Source: Salinimicrobium soli (lineage in GTDB: Bacteria > Bacteroidota > Bacteroidia > Flavobacteriales > Flavobacteriaceae). From it: a DNA stretch of 64,000 nucleotides. The notes under the pieces are model-generated. The model saw only the letters and a program-made list of their open reading frames with translations, was not told the DNA's origin and did no database searches. Of this stretch, positions 6,900 to 15,735 are shown piece after piece. The DNA lies in the NCBI RefSeq assembly GCF_048323655.1, contig NZ_JBLUWW010000002.1, forward strand, positions 310,001 to 374,000, written 5' to 3'. A program made the position numbers and the translations under genes. Every line of letters starts with the position of its first letter. Positions within the stretch are counted from its first letter, which is position 1.

Positions 6900-7418
6900 A
6901 TGAAAACGAAACTTCTTTATTTGTGTACTGTCCTTCTTATAGGAACTATAAGTTGTTCAGATTCAAAAGATGATCTGGAGCAAAAGAACAAAGAAATTGT
7001 AGTAAAGGCCTTTGAGGTTGTTGGGAATGGTAATTTTGAGGAAATGGGAAATTATATATCCCAGGATTATAAGCGTCATTGCCAGGCTACACCTGATCTA
7101 AAAATCGAATCCCTGGATGCTTTTAAAGAATTTATTAGAATGGATCGCCAGTCAATTCCAGATCAAAAGCTGGATGTGAAAATGCTTATAGCCGAAGACG
7201 ATCTTGTGGCTTTTTGGGCCACCTATTCAGGAACTCAAACGGGGCAAATGGGACCATTTCCTCCCTCTGGTAAAACTGCTGAACTTGATTTTGCCGGCGT
7301 GCACAGAATAGAGGATGGTAAAATTGCTGAAACCTGGGTCACCTGGGATAACATGGCAATACTTACACAACTGGGACATTTTCCTCCTCCAATTCCGGAA
7401 AACACGAATAGTGAATAA
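6900..7418 (+). CDS. SnoaL-like (ester cyclase family) lipoprotein
   Basis: 172 residues from the ATG at 6900. Residues 1-18 form a signal peptide with lipobox TISC (Cys19). The rest is a SnoaL-like NTF2 fold: KEIVVKAFEVVGNGNFEEMGN, the catalytic-cleft pattern YISQDYKRHC, then TGQMGPFPPSGKTAE and VHRIEDGKIAETWVTWDN, all hallmarks of ester cyclase-type SnoaL proteins. Most bacterial members have unknown substrates. An in-frame upstream ATG at 6846 is rejected because it lies inside a dispersed repeat and would bury the signal peptide. A cysteine-rich mini-protein gene follows 13 bases downstream, so the two may be cotranscribed. Confidence 0.8.
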   Translation: MKTKLLYLCTVLLIGTISCSDSKDDLEQKNKEIVVKAFEVVGNGNFEEMGNYISQDYKRHCQATPDLKIESLDAFKEFIRMDRQSIPDQKLDVKMLIAEDDLVAFWATYSGTQTGQMGPFPPSGKTAELDFAGVHRIEDGKIAETWVTWDNMAILTQLGHFPPPIPENTNSE

Positions 7419-7431
7419 ACGATCTACAGTA

Positions 7432-7638
7432 ATGGAAATTATATTAAAATCAGAGCTCACCTGTCCAAACTGTGGGCGTCAAAAAGTGGAAGCTATGCCT
7501 ACTGAGGCCTGTCAATTCTTCTACGAATGCGAGAACTGTAAAACGGTGCTGCGACCAAAAGAGGGTGACTGTTGTGTCTATTGTTCCTATGGCTCAGTGC
7601 CCTGTCCTCCCATTCAGAAAAATTCCGGCTGCTGTTAA
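7432..7638 (+). CDS. Cysteine-rich zinc-ribbon mini-protein (GDCCVYCS type)
   Basis: 68 residues beginning MEIILKSELTCPNCGRQK. Ten or more cysteines are arranged as CPNC near 11-14, CENC near 33-36 and the block GDCCVYCSYG near 46-55, followed by VPCPPIQ and a C-terminal GCC. CPNC plus CENC form a zinc-ribbon-like pair; the GDCC(V)xCS block recurs in small proteins of bacteria, often near heavy-metal or redox genes. Function unknown; a metal-binding or redox role is inference. ATG at 7432 gives exactly the conserved N-terminus; longer in-frame starts would overlap the SnoaL-like gene. Confidence 0.7.
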   Translation: MEIILKSELTCPNCGRQKVEAMPTEACQFFYECENCKTVLRPKEGDCCVYCSYGSVPCPPIQKNSGCC

Positions 7639-7648
7639 AAGATAGGAG

Positions 7649-7695
7649 TCAAAAATAACCTTTTTGACTACCTTTAAAAAACTATATTGACCAAT
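7649..7695 (+). repeat. Dispersed repeat copy (GTC-A5-TAACC-T5-GACTACCTTTA)
   Basis: Copy of the short repeat, 11 bases past the zinc-ribbon gene stop and about 20 bases before the next small gene. The first part is a dyad, GTCAAAAA against TTTTTGAC. Downstream of it, ACTATATTGACC matches the CAATGTTTGACGG of the copy near 3808. Confidence 0.55.
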
Positions 7696-7715
7696 GATAT
7701 CCAGAGTCTCGATCT

Positions 7716-7991
7716 GTGTTACCGGAGGACATCAGCGATAATTACCAACTAATAAGAACTCTACCCATGGGACAAACCTGGCTACTTTTTACCGCAATAT
7801 TACTTTTTATAATGATCACTTTTCTTTTTTGGAAGTTCACCAGCGGACCTTTTAAAAAAGAATATGGCCAAAAGAGGTGGGAAAATTGGGGAACTAGACT
7901 TTTTTACTGGCAGGGGGTAGTATTTGTCAGTACCGGAATAACCTTTCTGATTCTATTTCTTTTAAAATGGTCAAATGTTTTGACCTTGTAG
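7716..7991 (+). CDS. Small two-TM membrane protein of unknown function
   Basis: 91 residues from a GTG at 7716, or 74 from the ATG at 7767 (MGQTWLLFTAILLF). Both keep the two hydrophobic segments (about 22-41 and 68-85 in the long form) and the polar loop KEYGQKRWENWGTRLFYWQ between them. The ATG is the safer start because the extra 17 residues are polar and unremarkable. No family is recognised. The gene follows a dispersed repeat copy and precedes the long PLP enzyme by 90 bases. Confidence 0.5.
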   Translation: MLPEDISDNYQLIRTLPMGQTWLLFTAILLFIMITFLFWKFTSGPFKKEYGQKRWENWGTRLFYWQGVVFVSTGITFLILFLLKWSNVLTL

Positions 7992-8081
7992 AGTTTTCTA
8001 ATAAGCTTTCACAAAACCCCTCAAAGATTTTTAAAAAAGTCCTGAGAAATCTATATTCACGCTCATTTTAAAAGAAGAGCC

Positions 8082-9926
8082 ATGCAAGCAAATAACCTGC
8101 TGAAATATATAGAAGAAGTACTGAAGAACATGCCGGAAGACTGGTTGAAATTGACCACCCATCGGTTGGATATTTACAAGGAAGAACTAGCGAAAACAGA
8201 ATTTCTGGAACAGTTCGAAGCGCTGTATCGGGAAAATAATTCCGATCCTGCGGCTTTGGCTGCCTTGCCTACTGCCTATGATTATATAAGGCTGGGCCAT
8301 CCGTTATCTTCAGTCCTGGAATGGGCGCTTGCCCGGGTCAATGAGCTGGAACCGGAACAGGTGATCAGCTTTTCCTCAAAGACCATCCCGGTGATGGCGG
8401 TGCTGCGCGCGAACCTTTTTGAGGGTAAGAAGACACTTATAGCCTACAAAGGAGAGCTTCCGACTTCCTTTGATCCCGAAACCCTGAAAAGTGTTTACCA
8501 GTATGATTTTGAACTGAAACAGGTAGCCTCAGTTGAGGAGGTACCTCAATTCGACGGCAGCGTTGTATTTGTTTCAGAAGAAGAGGACTTCGGAAAGTTG
8601 CAGCTTCCTTCAAATATTGACTTCTTCGTCAGCCTTCATGGTAAGCTTGGAAGTATTCTTATGGTAAATGGGAATAAGAGTAAAGAATACATCAAAGAGA
8701 TTCAGCATGTAAGAAGGAGAGAGACCATCTCCATGACCCCGGCAAATTGTTACACTGTCCTAAAAATAATGACCGGCCAACCTTCCGAAGTTGATACAAA
8801 TAAAGATGTGGAGGCAAACAAGGCCAGTGTACTGAATTCCATTAAGAAGATCACCGACGCAGAAACAACCGCCCTGCTGGGCTCTTCGGGCCTCTCCATG
8901 CAATACGCTATTATGATGGGGCTTATTGATGATGCCCTGGAAAAACACCCCGGAAAGGACATTAAGATCATTGTGCCTCCCAACTGTTATGGGGGAACTA
9001 ACGACCAGGCTAGAAGGGTAGCTGCCTGCATTGACAAGGTGGAGATCATGGACCTGTCGGTTGACAGAGATAATGATATGGTGCAGAGTATTGACACGGT
9101 ACTTGAGCAGGTGGCCAAGGCAGATGCCGTTCCCTATATCATTGCCGAGATCCCTACCAATCCGCGGGTGGAAGTGCCCGATCTGGAGAAGTTGCGGGCG
9201 GTACTGAGCGCAAAACGGAAGACTTCAGACGGAAAAGAGGCAATTGATCCGGTCTTTATTTTAGACCAAACCTTTTGTCCCAATGTGCAGTTCCTGAGTG
9301 AGGACGGAATTTTTTCCACTGTGAGGACCATTTCATACGTAAGCGGATCGAAATTCCCGAGTGGCGGAAAATGTACCGCCGGCTATTGTGTGGCCAATAA
9401 AAAAGCTGCGGCCCTGATGGAGAAGATCGAAAAACATCTGAAGCTTTGTGACAACGAGGCTACAGATCTACAGGTAGAGATCCTGGCAGAGCAACTGCCC
9501 TCCATGAACCAAAGAATAAAGGATGCCTACCTTAATACACGGGAATTTGTCAACTTCATAAAGGAAACTCTCCCGGAGGCGAAGATCAACTTTGTTTCCG
9601 AAGAACTGGCGCATCAGGGTTTTACCCCATCAGTCTTTTCACTGGATCTCCCTACCAAAGGAAATACTCCTGAAGAACGGGAATTGTACAAAAGAGCCCT
9701 CAACCAAAAGCTGATCGATATGATGATCACCAGGATCCCTAATGAAAGTAAATATTGTGTGAGCTACGGGCAGCTAAAAGGCTGTTACTGGACGATCCCC
9801 GCTACCTCTACCCAAGGAACCACCAAAGAAAGTGATAAGGATTATATCGCCCGGGTATCTGTGTCGCCAGACCTGGACCTGGAGCTCCACAAAAAGGTGT
9901 TTTCAGAGTTCGTTGACGGAATTTGA
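8082..9926 (+). CDS. Long PLP-dependent enzyme of the Cys/Met metabolism (trans-sulfuration) fold
   Basis: 614 residues, against about 380-430 for normal cystathionine synthases and lyases. The C-terminal part shows divergent versions of the family landmarks: LLGSSGLSMQYAIM (near 266) for the PLP phosphate site, NCYGGTNDQARR (near 303), the segment AEIPTNPRVEVPDLEKL (near 354), VFILDQTFCPNVQ (near 388) for the PLP aspartate, and SYVSGSKFPSGGK with Lys424 as the likely Schiff-base lysine. The first 230 or so residues have no family I know. Probable sulfur amino-acid chemistry, but the substrate is unknown and the landmark divergence leaves room for another role. Single gene, 69 bases ahead of the tricorn-like gene. 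Confidence 0.65.
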   Translation: MQANNLLKYIEEVLKNMPEDWLKLTTHRLDIYKEELAKTEFLEQFEALYRENNSDPAALAALPTAYDYIRLGHPLSSVLEWALARVNELEPEQVISFSSKTIPVMAVLRANLFEGKKTLIAYKGELPTSFDPETLKSVYQYDFELKQVASVEEVPQFDGSVVFVSEEEDFGKLQLPSNIDFFVSLHGKLGSILMVNGNKSKEYIKEIQHVRRRETISMTPANCYTVLKIMTGQPSEVDTNKDVEANKASVLNSIKKITDAETTALLGSSGLSMQYAIMMGLIDDALEKHPGKDIKIIVPPNCYGGTNDQARRVAACIDKVEIMDLSVDRDNDMVQSIDTVLEQVAKADAVPYIIAEIPTNPRVEVPDLEKLRAVLSAKRKTSDGKEAIDPVFILDQTFCPNVQFLSEDGIFSTVRTISYVSGSKFPSGGKCTAGYCVANKKAAALMEKIEKHLKLCDNEATDLQVEILAEQLPSMNQRIKDAYLNTREFVNFIKETLPEAKINFVSEELAHQGFTPSVFSLDLPTKGNTPEERELYKRALNQKLIDMMITRIPNESKYCVSYGQLKGCYWTIPATSTQGTTKESDKDYIARVSVSPDLDLELHKKVFSEFVDGI

Positions 9927-9995
9927 TCAGTTGGTAATACTTTTCTGAAAATTATTGGTGAATTATTATATTTAAGTGTTCAAAACCAATAATTC

Positions 9996-12900
9996 ATGAA
10001 AAGATCTATCCTGGCAATCTTGATTGCCTTTTTTTCCGTTTCCATGGGAGCGCAGGAAACCGCACATTGGCTGCGTTATCCCAGCATTTCACCTGATGGG
10101 CAGACCATTATTTTTGGTTACATGGGAAACCTCTACCGGGTTTCCAGCACCGGGGGAGTAGCAGTTCCCATCACTACGGGGGATGCCTATGATATGCGCC
10201 CGGTTTGGAGCAGCGACGGGAAAACCCTGGCCTTTGCGAGTGACCGCTACGGAAATTTCGATGTGTTTACCATGCCTGCTACCGGCGGAACTCCGGTGCG
10301 GTTGACTTATAACAGCGCGAATGATTATCCGTATGATTTCACCCCCGATGATCAAAAAGTACTTTTTGGAAGCGGCAGGAATGCCCCGGCAGAAAGCGTA
10401 CGCTTCCCTATGGCCGGCTTATTTCTCAACCTGTATACTGTTCCGGTAAAGGGTGGAAGGCCCATGTTGGTTACAGCGGCAGGAGCCCAGGAGGCGACTT
10501 ACAGCAATGACGGCTCTAAGATCGTATTCGAAGACCGCAAAGGATATGAAGATGACCTGCGGAAACACCATACTTCCGCAGTGACCCGTGATATCTGGAT
10601 CTATGATATTCCGAATAATACTTATAACCAGATCAGCACCTTCGATGGAGAGAACCGTGAACCGGTCTTCAGCGCAGATGCTTCTTCGGTTTATTTTCTG
10701 AACGAAAGGGATAAGACCCAGAACCTCTATAAGATCTCCGCAACAGGAGGAGAGGAAACTCAGCTTACCAGCTTTACAGATTTTCCGGTGAGGCACCTCA
10801 GTATTTCAGATGACAATCAACTTGCCTTTACCTGGAAAGGGGATATCTATACTCTGAAAGGAGAAGGACAGCCACAAAAACTGGAGGTCAAAGTTATGGA
10901 TGATGCCGGGTATGAGCCGGTTCAGAATAAAGAGATCAATACGGTTACAGAGTTTGCGGTGAGTCCGAACAACAAAGAGATCGCTTTCGTCAACCGCGGA
11001 GAAGTTTTCGTAACGGGCGTGGATGATTCCCGCACCAAAAGAGTGACCGATACACCTGAGCAGGAAAGAATGATCAGCTGGAGCGAAGATGGAAAGACCC
11101 TGTTGTTCTCCGGGGAGCGCGATGGCAGTTGGAACGTGTACAAGGTAACTTTAGCACGGCCCGATGAGGAATACTTCTATGCTTCCACGATCTTAAAAAC
11201 GGAGCCTATTGTGGCTACGGAAGCGGAAGAATTTCAGCCGAAATTCTCGCCTGACGGGAAGAAAATGGCCTTTATAGAAGAGCGGAACATCCTGATGGTA
11301 ATGGATCTCGATTCTAAAAAGAAAACAACCGTTCTTCCAGAAGGTCGCAACTATTCCTACAGCGACGGCGACTGGAGTTATTCCTGGAGTCCGGACAGTA
11401 ACTGGTTACTGGTAGATGACCAAAAAGGCTTCTTTTTCAGCAGCAATACGGCACTGGTAAAGGCCCACGGCAGTGGAGAGATCTTCCATCCCGTCAACAG
11501 TGGCTTTGGAGAAGCCAACGCCAAGTGGGCCATGGACGGCAAAATGATGACGTACGAAAGTACCAAAGAAGGAAGAAGACCTCTGGCGCTACAGGGTCGT
11601 TGGGAATCTGATATCTACGGAGTCTTTTTTGACCAGGAAGCTTATGATGAATATGTGCTGAGCAAGGAGGAATTCGAATTGTTGACCGAGAGGGAGAAAA
11701 AGGAGAAAGAGGAGCAGGAGAAAAAAGAAAAAGAGGAAGAGAAAAAGAAGAATAAAAAGAAAAAGGAAGATGAGGCCAAAAAACCTCTCAAACTGGATCT
11801 TGAGAATCTCGAAAACCGCAAGATCAAGCTTACCATCAACAGTTCCAGCATTAGTGATTATGTGTTGAACGAGGATGCGAGCAAGGTATTCTACCTGTCT
11901 TCCTTTGAAAAAGGATTTGACCTTTGGGTGACCGAGCCCCGTACCCGTGATACCAAGATCCTCACCAAACTCGGCGGTTCCCCAAGCGGACTTGAGATCA
12001 GTAAAGACGGAAAAACTCTCTTCCTGAGCAACAATGGCCGACTTGTAAAAGTTGATGCTGAAAGCGGGGACATGAGCAATGTTGAAATTGCCGGTGACAT
12101 GATGGTAAACGCAGAAGGTGAAAGACAATACATTTTTAATCATATCTATCGCCAGGTGCAGAAGAAATTCTACGATCCTGAATTACATGGAGTAGATTGG
12201 GATATGTACAAGGAGGAATATGAAAAATTCCTTCCGCATATCAACAACAACTATGACTTCCAGCAGTTGTTGAGTGAATTCCTGGGTGAACTGAATGCTT
12301 CGCACACAGGTGGCCGCTACCGACCTGATAACAATGGGCTCAGAACTGCTTCTTTAGGATTGTTGTTCGATGAGAACTACAAAGGGGAAGGAATAAAGGT
12401 TTCCGAAGTTATTGCAGGAGGTCCGCTGGACAAGGCTGGCAATAAGATCAAAGCCGGAGACATAATTACAGCGATCAACGGACATCAGATCGCGGCAGAT
12501 GAGAACTGGAACAAATACCTGCTGAACCTGATCGATAAAAACATCTTGTTAAGCGTGAAAAGCGGGAACAAAACTTTTGAAGAAAAGCTCAAGCCGATCC
12601 CTACCGGGGAAGAAAATGAGCTGATGTATAAGAGATGGACCCGGATGATGGAGCACAAGGTGGATTCCCTGAGTAACGGTCAACTGGGCTATGTCCATGT
12701 TCGCGGAATGAACGACAGCAGCTTCCGGGATGTATTCGAGAACGCGATGGGCAGGAATGTTGGTAAAAAGGCCCTGGTAGTTGACACCCGGTTTAACGGC
12801 GGTGGCTGGCTGCACGATGACCTCAATACATTTTTGAGCGGTGAGGAATACCTGAAATTTGCACCGCAGGGCAAAGTGGTAAAAGGAGGAGAGCCGGTAA

Positions 12901-13241
12901 TGCGCTGGACCAAACCAAGCATTGTGGTGATGAGCGAAAGCAACTATAGCGATGCGTTCATCTTTCCGTATATCTATAAGCAAAATGGCCTCGGAAAGCT
13001 GGTTGGTATGCCCGTAGCTGGAACCGGAACAGCTGTTTGGTGGGAACAACAGATAGATCCTACCATAGTTTTCGGAATTCCAATGATCGCCACTATTGGT
13101 GCCGAAGGCAGACCTACCGAAAACTTCGAGCTGCAGCCGGATATCCTGGTACCACTTCCATACAAGGATTTCCTTAACGGAAGAGATCCGCAGATACAAG
13201 CGGCGGTGAATGCCCTTGAAAAAGAAGTGAATCAGGAATAA
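9996..13241 (+). CDS. Tricorn-like S41 family serine peptidase
   Basis: 1081 residues. Signal peptide 1-19 (…FFSVSMGAQE), so exported. Residues about 20-540 are WD40/TolB-like propeller repeats (SPDGQTIIFGY, SSDGKTLAFAS, SPDGKKMAFIE). A very charged Lys/Glu run follows at about 565-600. PDZ domain about 780-850 (GLLFDEN…GGPLDKAGNKIKAGDIITAING), S41 core about 890-1075. Candidate catalytic residues by comparison with tricorn are the Ser-His of NASHTGG (about 766-767), the Ser of YSDAFIF (about 985) and the Glu in PTENFEL. Tricorn-type enzymes trim peptides; in Bacteroidota the exported forms probably act in the periplasm. Terminator follows. Confidence 0.88.
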   Translation: MKRSILAILIAFFSVSMGAQETAHWLRYPSISPDGQTIIFGYMGNLYRVSSTGGVAVPITTGDAYDMRPVWSSDGKTLAFASDRYGNFDVFTMPATGGTPVRLTYNSANDYPYDFTPDDQKVLFGSGRNAPAESVRFPMAGLFLNLYTVPVKGGRPMLVTAAGAQEATYSNDGSKIVFEDRKGYEDDLRKHHTSAVTRDIWIYDIPNNTYNQISTFDGENREPVFSADASSVYFLNERDKTQNLYKISATGGEETQLTSFTDFPVRHLSISDDNQLAFTWKGDIYTLKGEGQPQKLEVKVMDDAGYEPVQNKEINTVTEFAVSPNNKEIAFVNRGEVFVTGVDDSRTKRVTDTPEQERMISWSEDGKTLLFSGERDGSWNVYKVTLARPDEEYFYASTILKTEPIVATEAEEFQPKFSPDGKKMAFIEERNILMVMDLDSKKKTTVLPEGRNYSYSDGDWSYSWSPDSNWLLVDDQKGFFFSSNTALVKAHGSGEIFHPVNSGFGEANAKWAMDGKMMTYESTKEGRRPLALQGRWESDIYGVFFDQEAYDEYVLSKEEFELLTEREKKEKEEQEKKEKEEEKKKNKKKKEDEAKKPLKLDLENLENRKIKLTINSSSISDYVLNEDASKVFYLSSFEKGFDLWVTEPRTRDTKILTKLGGSPSGLEISKDGKTLFLSNNGRLVKVDAESGDMSNVEIAGDMMVNAEGERQYIFNHIYRQVQKKFYDPELHGVDWDMYKEEYEKFLPHINNNYDFQQLLSEFLGELNASHTGGRYRPDNNGLRTASLGLLFDENYKGEGIKVSEVIAGGPLDKAGNKIKAGDIITAINGHQIAADENWNKYLLNLIDKNILLSVKSGNKTFEEKLKPIPTGEENELMYKRWTRMMEHKVDSLSNGQLGYVHVRGMNDSSFRDVFENAMGRNVGKKALVVDTRFNGGGWLHDDLNTFLSGEEYLKFAPQGKVVKGGEPVMRWTKPSIVVMSESNYSDAFIFPYIYKQNGLGKLVGMPVAGTGTAVWWEQQIDPTIVFGIPMIATIGAEGRPTENFELQPDILVPLPYKDFLNGRDPQIQAAVNALEKEVNQE

Positions 13242-13267
13242 TTCTGAAGTAAATTGAATAATATGAG

Positions 13268-13298
13268 AAGCCTTCCGTAAATTATGGGAGGCTTTTTT
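13268..13298 (+). terminator. Rho-independent terminator after the tricorn-like gene
   Basis: Stem AAGCCTTCC / GGGAGGCTT with one G-U pair, 9-base loop, then six T. It starts 26 bases past the stop and ends 12 bases before the transaminase start. Confidence 0.8.
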
Positions 13299-13309
13299 AT
13301 TTCTAACAG

Positions 13310-14167
13310 ATGAAAAATTATCCTTCCGAAGTTTATTTAAACGACAGCTGGCACCCTGCTGGTGAGGCCATGGTCTCTGTTTTTGACCGCGGCTTTATGT
13401 TTGGGGATGGACTTTATGAAGTAACGCCTTTTTACGAGGGAAAGCCTTTCAAGTTGCAGGAGCACCTCGCCAGACTGAGGTATGGCTTAAGGGAAATCAA
13501 ACTAAGTTTTGAGACAAATGATCTTGAAAACCTCATTTTTAAAGCTCTAGACCGGGCAGGATTGTCGAACATCGATTGTGCAGTTTACCTGCAGGTCACC
13601 CGCGGAAAAGCTCCGCGGACGCACCATTTTCCACAGCAAACAAGTCCTACTTTTTTAATGTATGCATTTCCGGTTCAACTTAAAGGTTTCCGGCAGATGG
13701 AGGCGAGCATCATGCTTGCGCCGGATTTCAGGTGGCAGCGCTGTGACATAAAATCCATTTCTTTAATGGCGAATACCATGCTCAATTCCGAAGCTATCGA
13801 AAAAGGGCATTTCGAGAATGTTTTATTCCGGGACGAAAAGATCACCGAAGGCTCCCACAGCAGTATCTTCTTTGTGAAAGATCAGAAAGCATATACCCAT
13901 CCCGAAGGACCACATATTCTTTCAGGAATTACCCGGAAGGTGGTGATCGGGTTGTGCAAAGAACTCGGAATTCCGGTAGTAGGAGAAGCTGTAAGCCTTC
14001 AGGAGGTTCCGGAAGCAGATGAGATCTTCCTCACCGGAACCACCACTCAGATATTACCGGTCACTTCCGTTTTGCACGATGACGAGGAGATCTATAAAAG
14101 TTCCGAAGCAGGAAAGATCACCGTACGGTTGCAGGATGCCTTTCACCAGATGACACGCGGTCTCTAA
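13310..14167 (+). CDS. dat: D-amino-acid transaminase (class IV aminotransferase)
   Basis: 285 residues, normal length for D-alanine aminotransferase. Class IV landmarks: SVFDRGFMFGDGLYE (23-37), the D-specific substrate block TRGKAPRTHHFP near 98-109 (Arg and His of the carboxylate trap), Lys148 in CDIKSIS as the PLP lysine, and ITEGSHSSIFFV (near 183) with the Glu that faces the pyridine nitrogen. It would interconvert D-alanine and D-glutamate with their 2-oxo acids, feeding peptidoglycan. Branched-chain and aminodeoxychorismate lyases are relatives, but the RGKAPRTHHFP block argues for the D-specific enzyme. Single gene with its own start after a terminator. Confidence 0.85.
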   Translation: MKNYPSEVYLNDSWHPAGEAMVSVFDRGFMFGDGLYEVTPFYEGKPFKLQEHLARLRYGLREIKLSFETNDLENLIFKALDRAGLSNIDCAVYLQVTRGKAPRTHHFPQQTSPTFLMYAFPVQLKGFRQMEASIMLAPDFRWQRCDIKSISLMANTMLNSEAIEKGHFENVLFRDEKITEGSHSSIFFVKDQKAYTHPEGPHILSGITRKVVIGLCKELGIPVVGEAVSLQEVPEADEIFLTGTTTQILPVTSVLHDDEEIYKSSEAGKITVRLQDAFHQMTRGL

Positions 14168-14198
14168 AAGGCTATTTTTCAATCTCTTTTCCCAATTG

Positions 14199-14228
14199 TT
14201 TTATTGTGAAGATAAGATCGTATCTTTG
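14199..14228 (+). promoter_or_regulatory. Candidate rimO promoter
   Basis: TATCTTTG at 14221-14228 fits TAnnTTTG exactly; a TTG at 14196-14198 lies 22 bases upstream of it. The rimO ATG is 60 bases downstream of the element. Spacing is at the long end of the known range. Confidence 0.5.
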
Positions 14229-14287
14229 CAGCCCTTTTTGAGGGAAAATTGATCCCGCTATTCAAAGGGACTGAAGATTTTAAGTGT

Positions 14288-15640
14288 ATGAGGACGAAGT
14301 CGTTAAAAAAGAACCGTATCAATGTTGTAACCCTTGGCTGCAGCAAGAATGTGTATGATTCCGAAGTATTGATGGGCCAGTTGAAGGCCAACAACAAGGA
14401 TGTGGTGCACGAGCAGGAGGGCAATATTGTGGTGATAAATACCTGTGGATTTATTGACAACGCCAAAGAGCAGTCGGTAAATACCATTTTGGAATATGTA
14501 GAGCTGAAGGAGCAGGGTGAGGTGGACAAGGTATTTGTGACCGGCTGTTTAAGCGAGCGTTACAAGCCCGATCTTCAAAAGGAGATCCCGAATGTGGATC
14601 AGTACTTCGGAACCACCGAACTTCCGGAATTGCTCGCGGCTCTTGAAGCTGATTACAAGCACGAACTGGTAGGGGAGCGCCTAACTACGACTCCGAAGAA
14701 TTACGCATACCTGAAGATCGCCGAAGGTTGTGATCGTCCATGTTCTTTTTGTGCGATTCCGCTTATGCGCGGAAAGCACCGTTCCACTCCTATTGAAAAC
14801 CTGGTGAAGGAAGCCAAGAACCTGGCCGCGCAGGGAGTGAAAGAGTTGATCCTTATCGCTCAGGACCTTACCTACTACGGACTCGATCTATATAAAAAAC
14901 GAAACCTGGCTGAGTTGCTGGAGAACCTGGTGAAGGTCGACGGCATTGACTGGATACGCCTGCACTATGCATTCCCTACGGGATTCCCTATGGATGTGTT
15001 GGAGGTGATGAAACGGGAGCCGAAAGTTTGTAATTACCTGGATATTCCATTGCAGCATATTTCCGACGATCTTCTGAAATCTATGCGCCGCGGAACCACT
15101 CACGAAAAAACGACCAACCTGCTGAAGGAATTCAGAAGCAGGGTGCCAGAAATGGCTATTAGAACAACTCTTATTGTAGGTTATCCTGGAGAGACTGAAG
15201 CTCATTTTGAGGAGCTGAAGCAGTGGGTAAAGGAGATGAGGTTTGAGCGCCTTGGCTGTTTTACCTATTCTCATGAAGAGAACACGCATGCTTATAATCT
15301 TGAGGACGATGTTCCGGAAGAGGTGAAGCAGGAAAGAGCCAATGAGATCATGGAGATACAATCACAGATCTCATGGGAGCTGAACCAGCAAAAGATCGGA
15401 AAAATATTTAAAGTCGTTATTGACCGGAAAGAAGGAGAGTATTATATTGGTCGTACCGAATTTGACTCTCCAGATGTGGATAATGAAGTGTTGATAGACG
15501 CTACAAAGATCTACCTCAAAACGGGAGATTTCTATGAAGTAAAGATCACAGATGCAGCAGATTTTGACCTTTTTGGAGAGCCTGTAAATGCAAATGTGGA
15601 GAAACCTTCAAGAAAGGAACTGAAGATACGAACAGTTTAA
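14288..15640 (+). CDS. rimO: Ribosomal protein uS12 methylthiotransferase RimO
   Basis: 450 residues. The N-terminal UPF0004 domain opens with NVVTLGCSKNVYDSEVLMG (residues about 11-29); the second conserved cysteine is in NTCGFI and the third in TGCLSERY. The radical-SAM cluster motif CDRPCSFCAIP (about 143-153) follows, then MRGKHRS as in RimO. A C-terminal TRAM domain is present (about 375-440). It adds a methylthio group to Asp88/89 of ribosomal protein uS12. The ATG at 14288 starts just before the conserved domain; the TTG 39 bases upstream has no support. tRNA-Leu follows 9 bases after the stop. Confidence 0.95.
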   Translation: MRTKSLKKNRINVVTLGCSKNVYDSEVLMGQLKANNKDVVHEQEGNIVVINTCGFIDNAKEQSVNTILEYVELKEQGEVDKVFVTGCLSERYKPDLQKEIPNVDQYFGTTELPELLAALEADYKHELVGERLTTTPKNYAYLKIAEGCDRPCSFCAIPLMRGKHRSTPIENLVKEAKNLAAQGVKELILIAQDLTYYGLDLYKKRNLAELLENLVKVDGIDWIRLHYAFPTGFPMDVLEVMKREPKVCNYLDIPLQHISDDLLKSMRRGTTHEKTTNLLKEFRSRVPEMAIRTTLIVGYPGETEAHFEELKQWVKEMRFERLGCFTYSHEENTHAYNLEDDVPEEVKQERANEIMEIQSQISWELNQQKIGKIFKVVIDRKEGEYYIGRTEFDSPDVDNEVLIDATKIYLKTGDFYEVKITDAADFDLFGEPVNANVEKPSRKELKIRTV

Positions 15641-15649
15641 GATTCTACT

Positions 15650-15733
15650 GCCTGGGTGCTGGAATTGGTAGACAGGCATGGCTCAGAACCATGTGTCCAT
15701 TAGGGCGTGCGGGTTCGACTCCCGCCTCGGGCA
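15650..15733 (+). tRNA. tRNA-Leu(CAG)
   Basis: 84 nt. Acceptor stem GCCTGGG / CTCGGGC with two G-U pairs, discriminator A at 15733. Anticodon stem CATGG / CCATG (15677-15681, 15689-15693) with loop CTCAGAA, anticodon CAG at 15684-15686. Variable arm of class II type between 15694 and 15708. T stem GCGGG / CCCGC with loop TTCGACT (15714-15720). CCA is not encoded. A perfect palindrome begins two bases further and probably terminates it. Confidence 0.95.
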
Positions 15734-15735
15734 CT

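Noticed and set aside
3807..7695. CRISPR array made of the short repeats
   Set aside because: Copies are kilobases apart with genes between them, have no regular spacing, and no cas gene is present.
11589..12143. Long minus-strand open frame rich in Phe and Leu inside the tricorn-like gene
   Set aside because: It is the antisense of the Lys/Glu run (AAG/GAG give CTT/CTC), with no promoter or start context; the sense protein is well supported.
12549..13199. 216-residue minus-strand open frame inside the tricorn-like gene
   Set aside because: Shadow of the S41 domain; no family likeness and complete overlap with a well-supported gene.
14249..14287. TTG start of rimO
   Set aside because: The conserved N-terminus begins after the ATG at 14288 and the promoter element lies at 14221.
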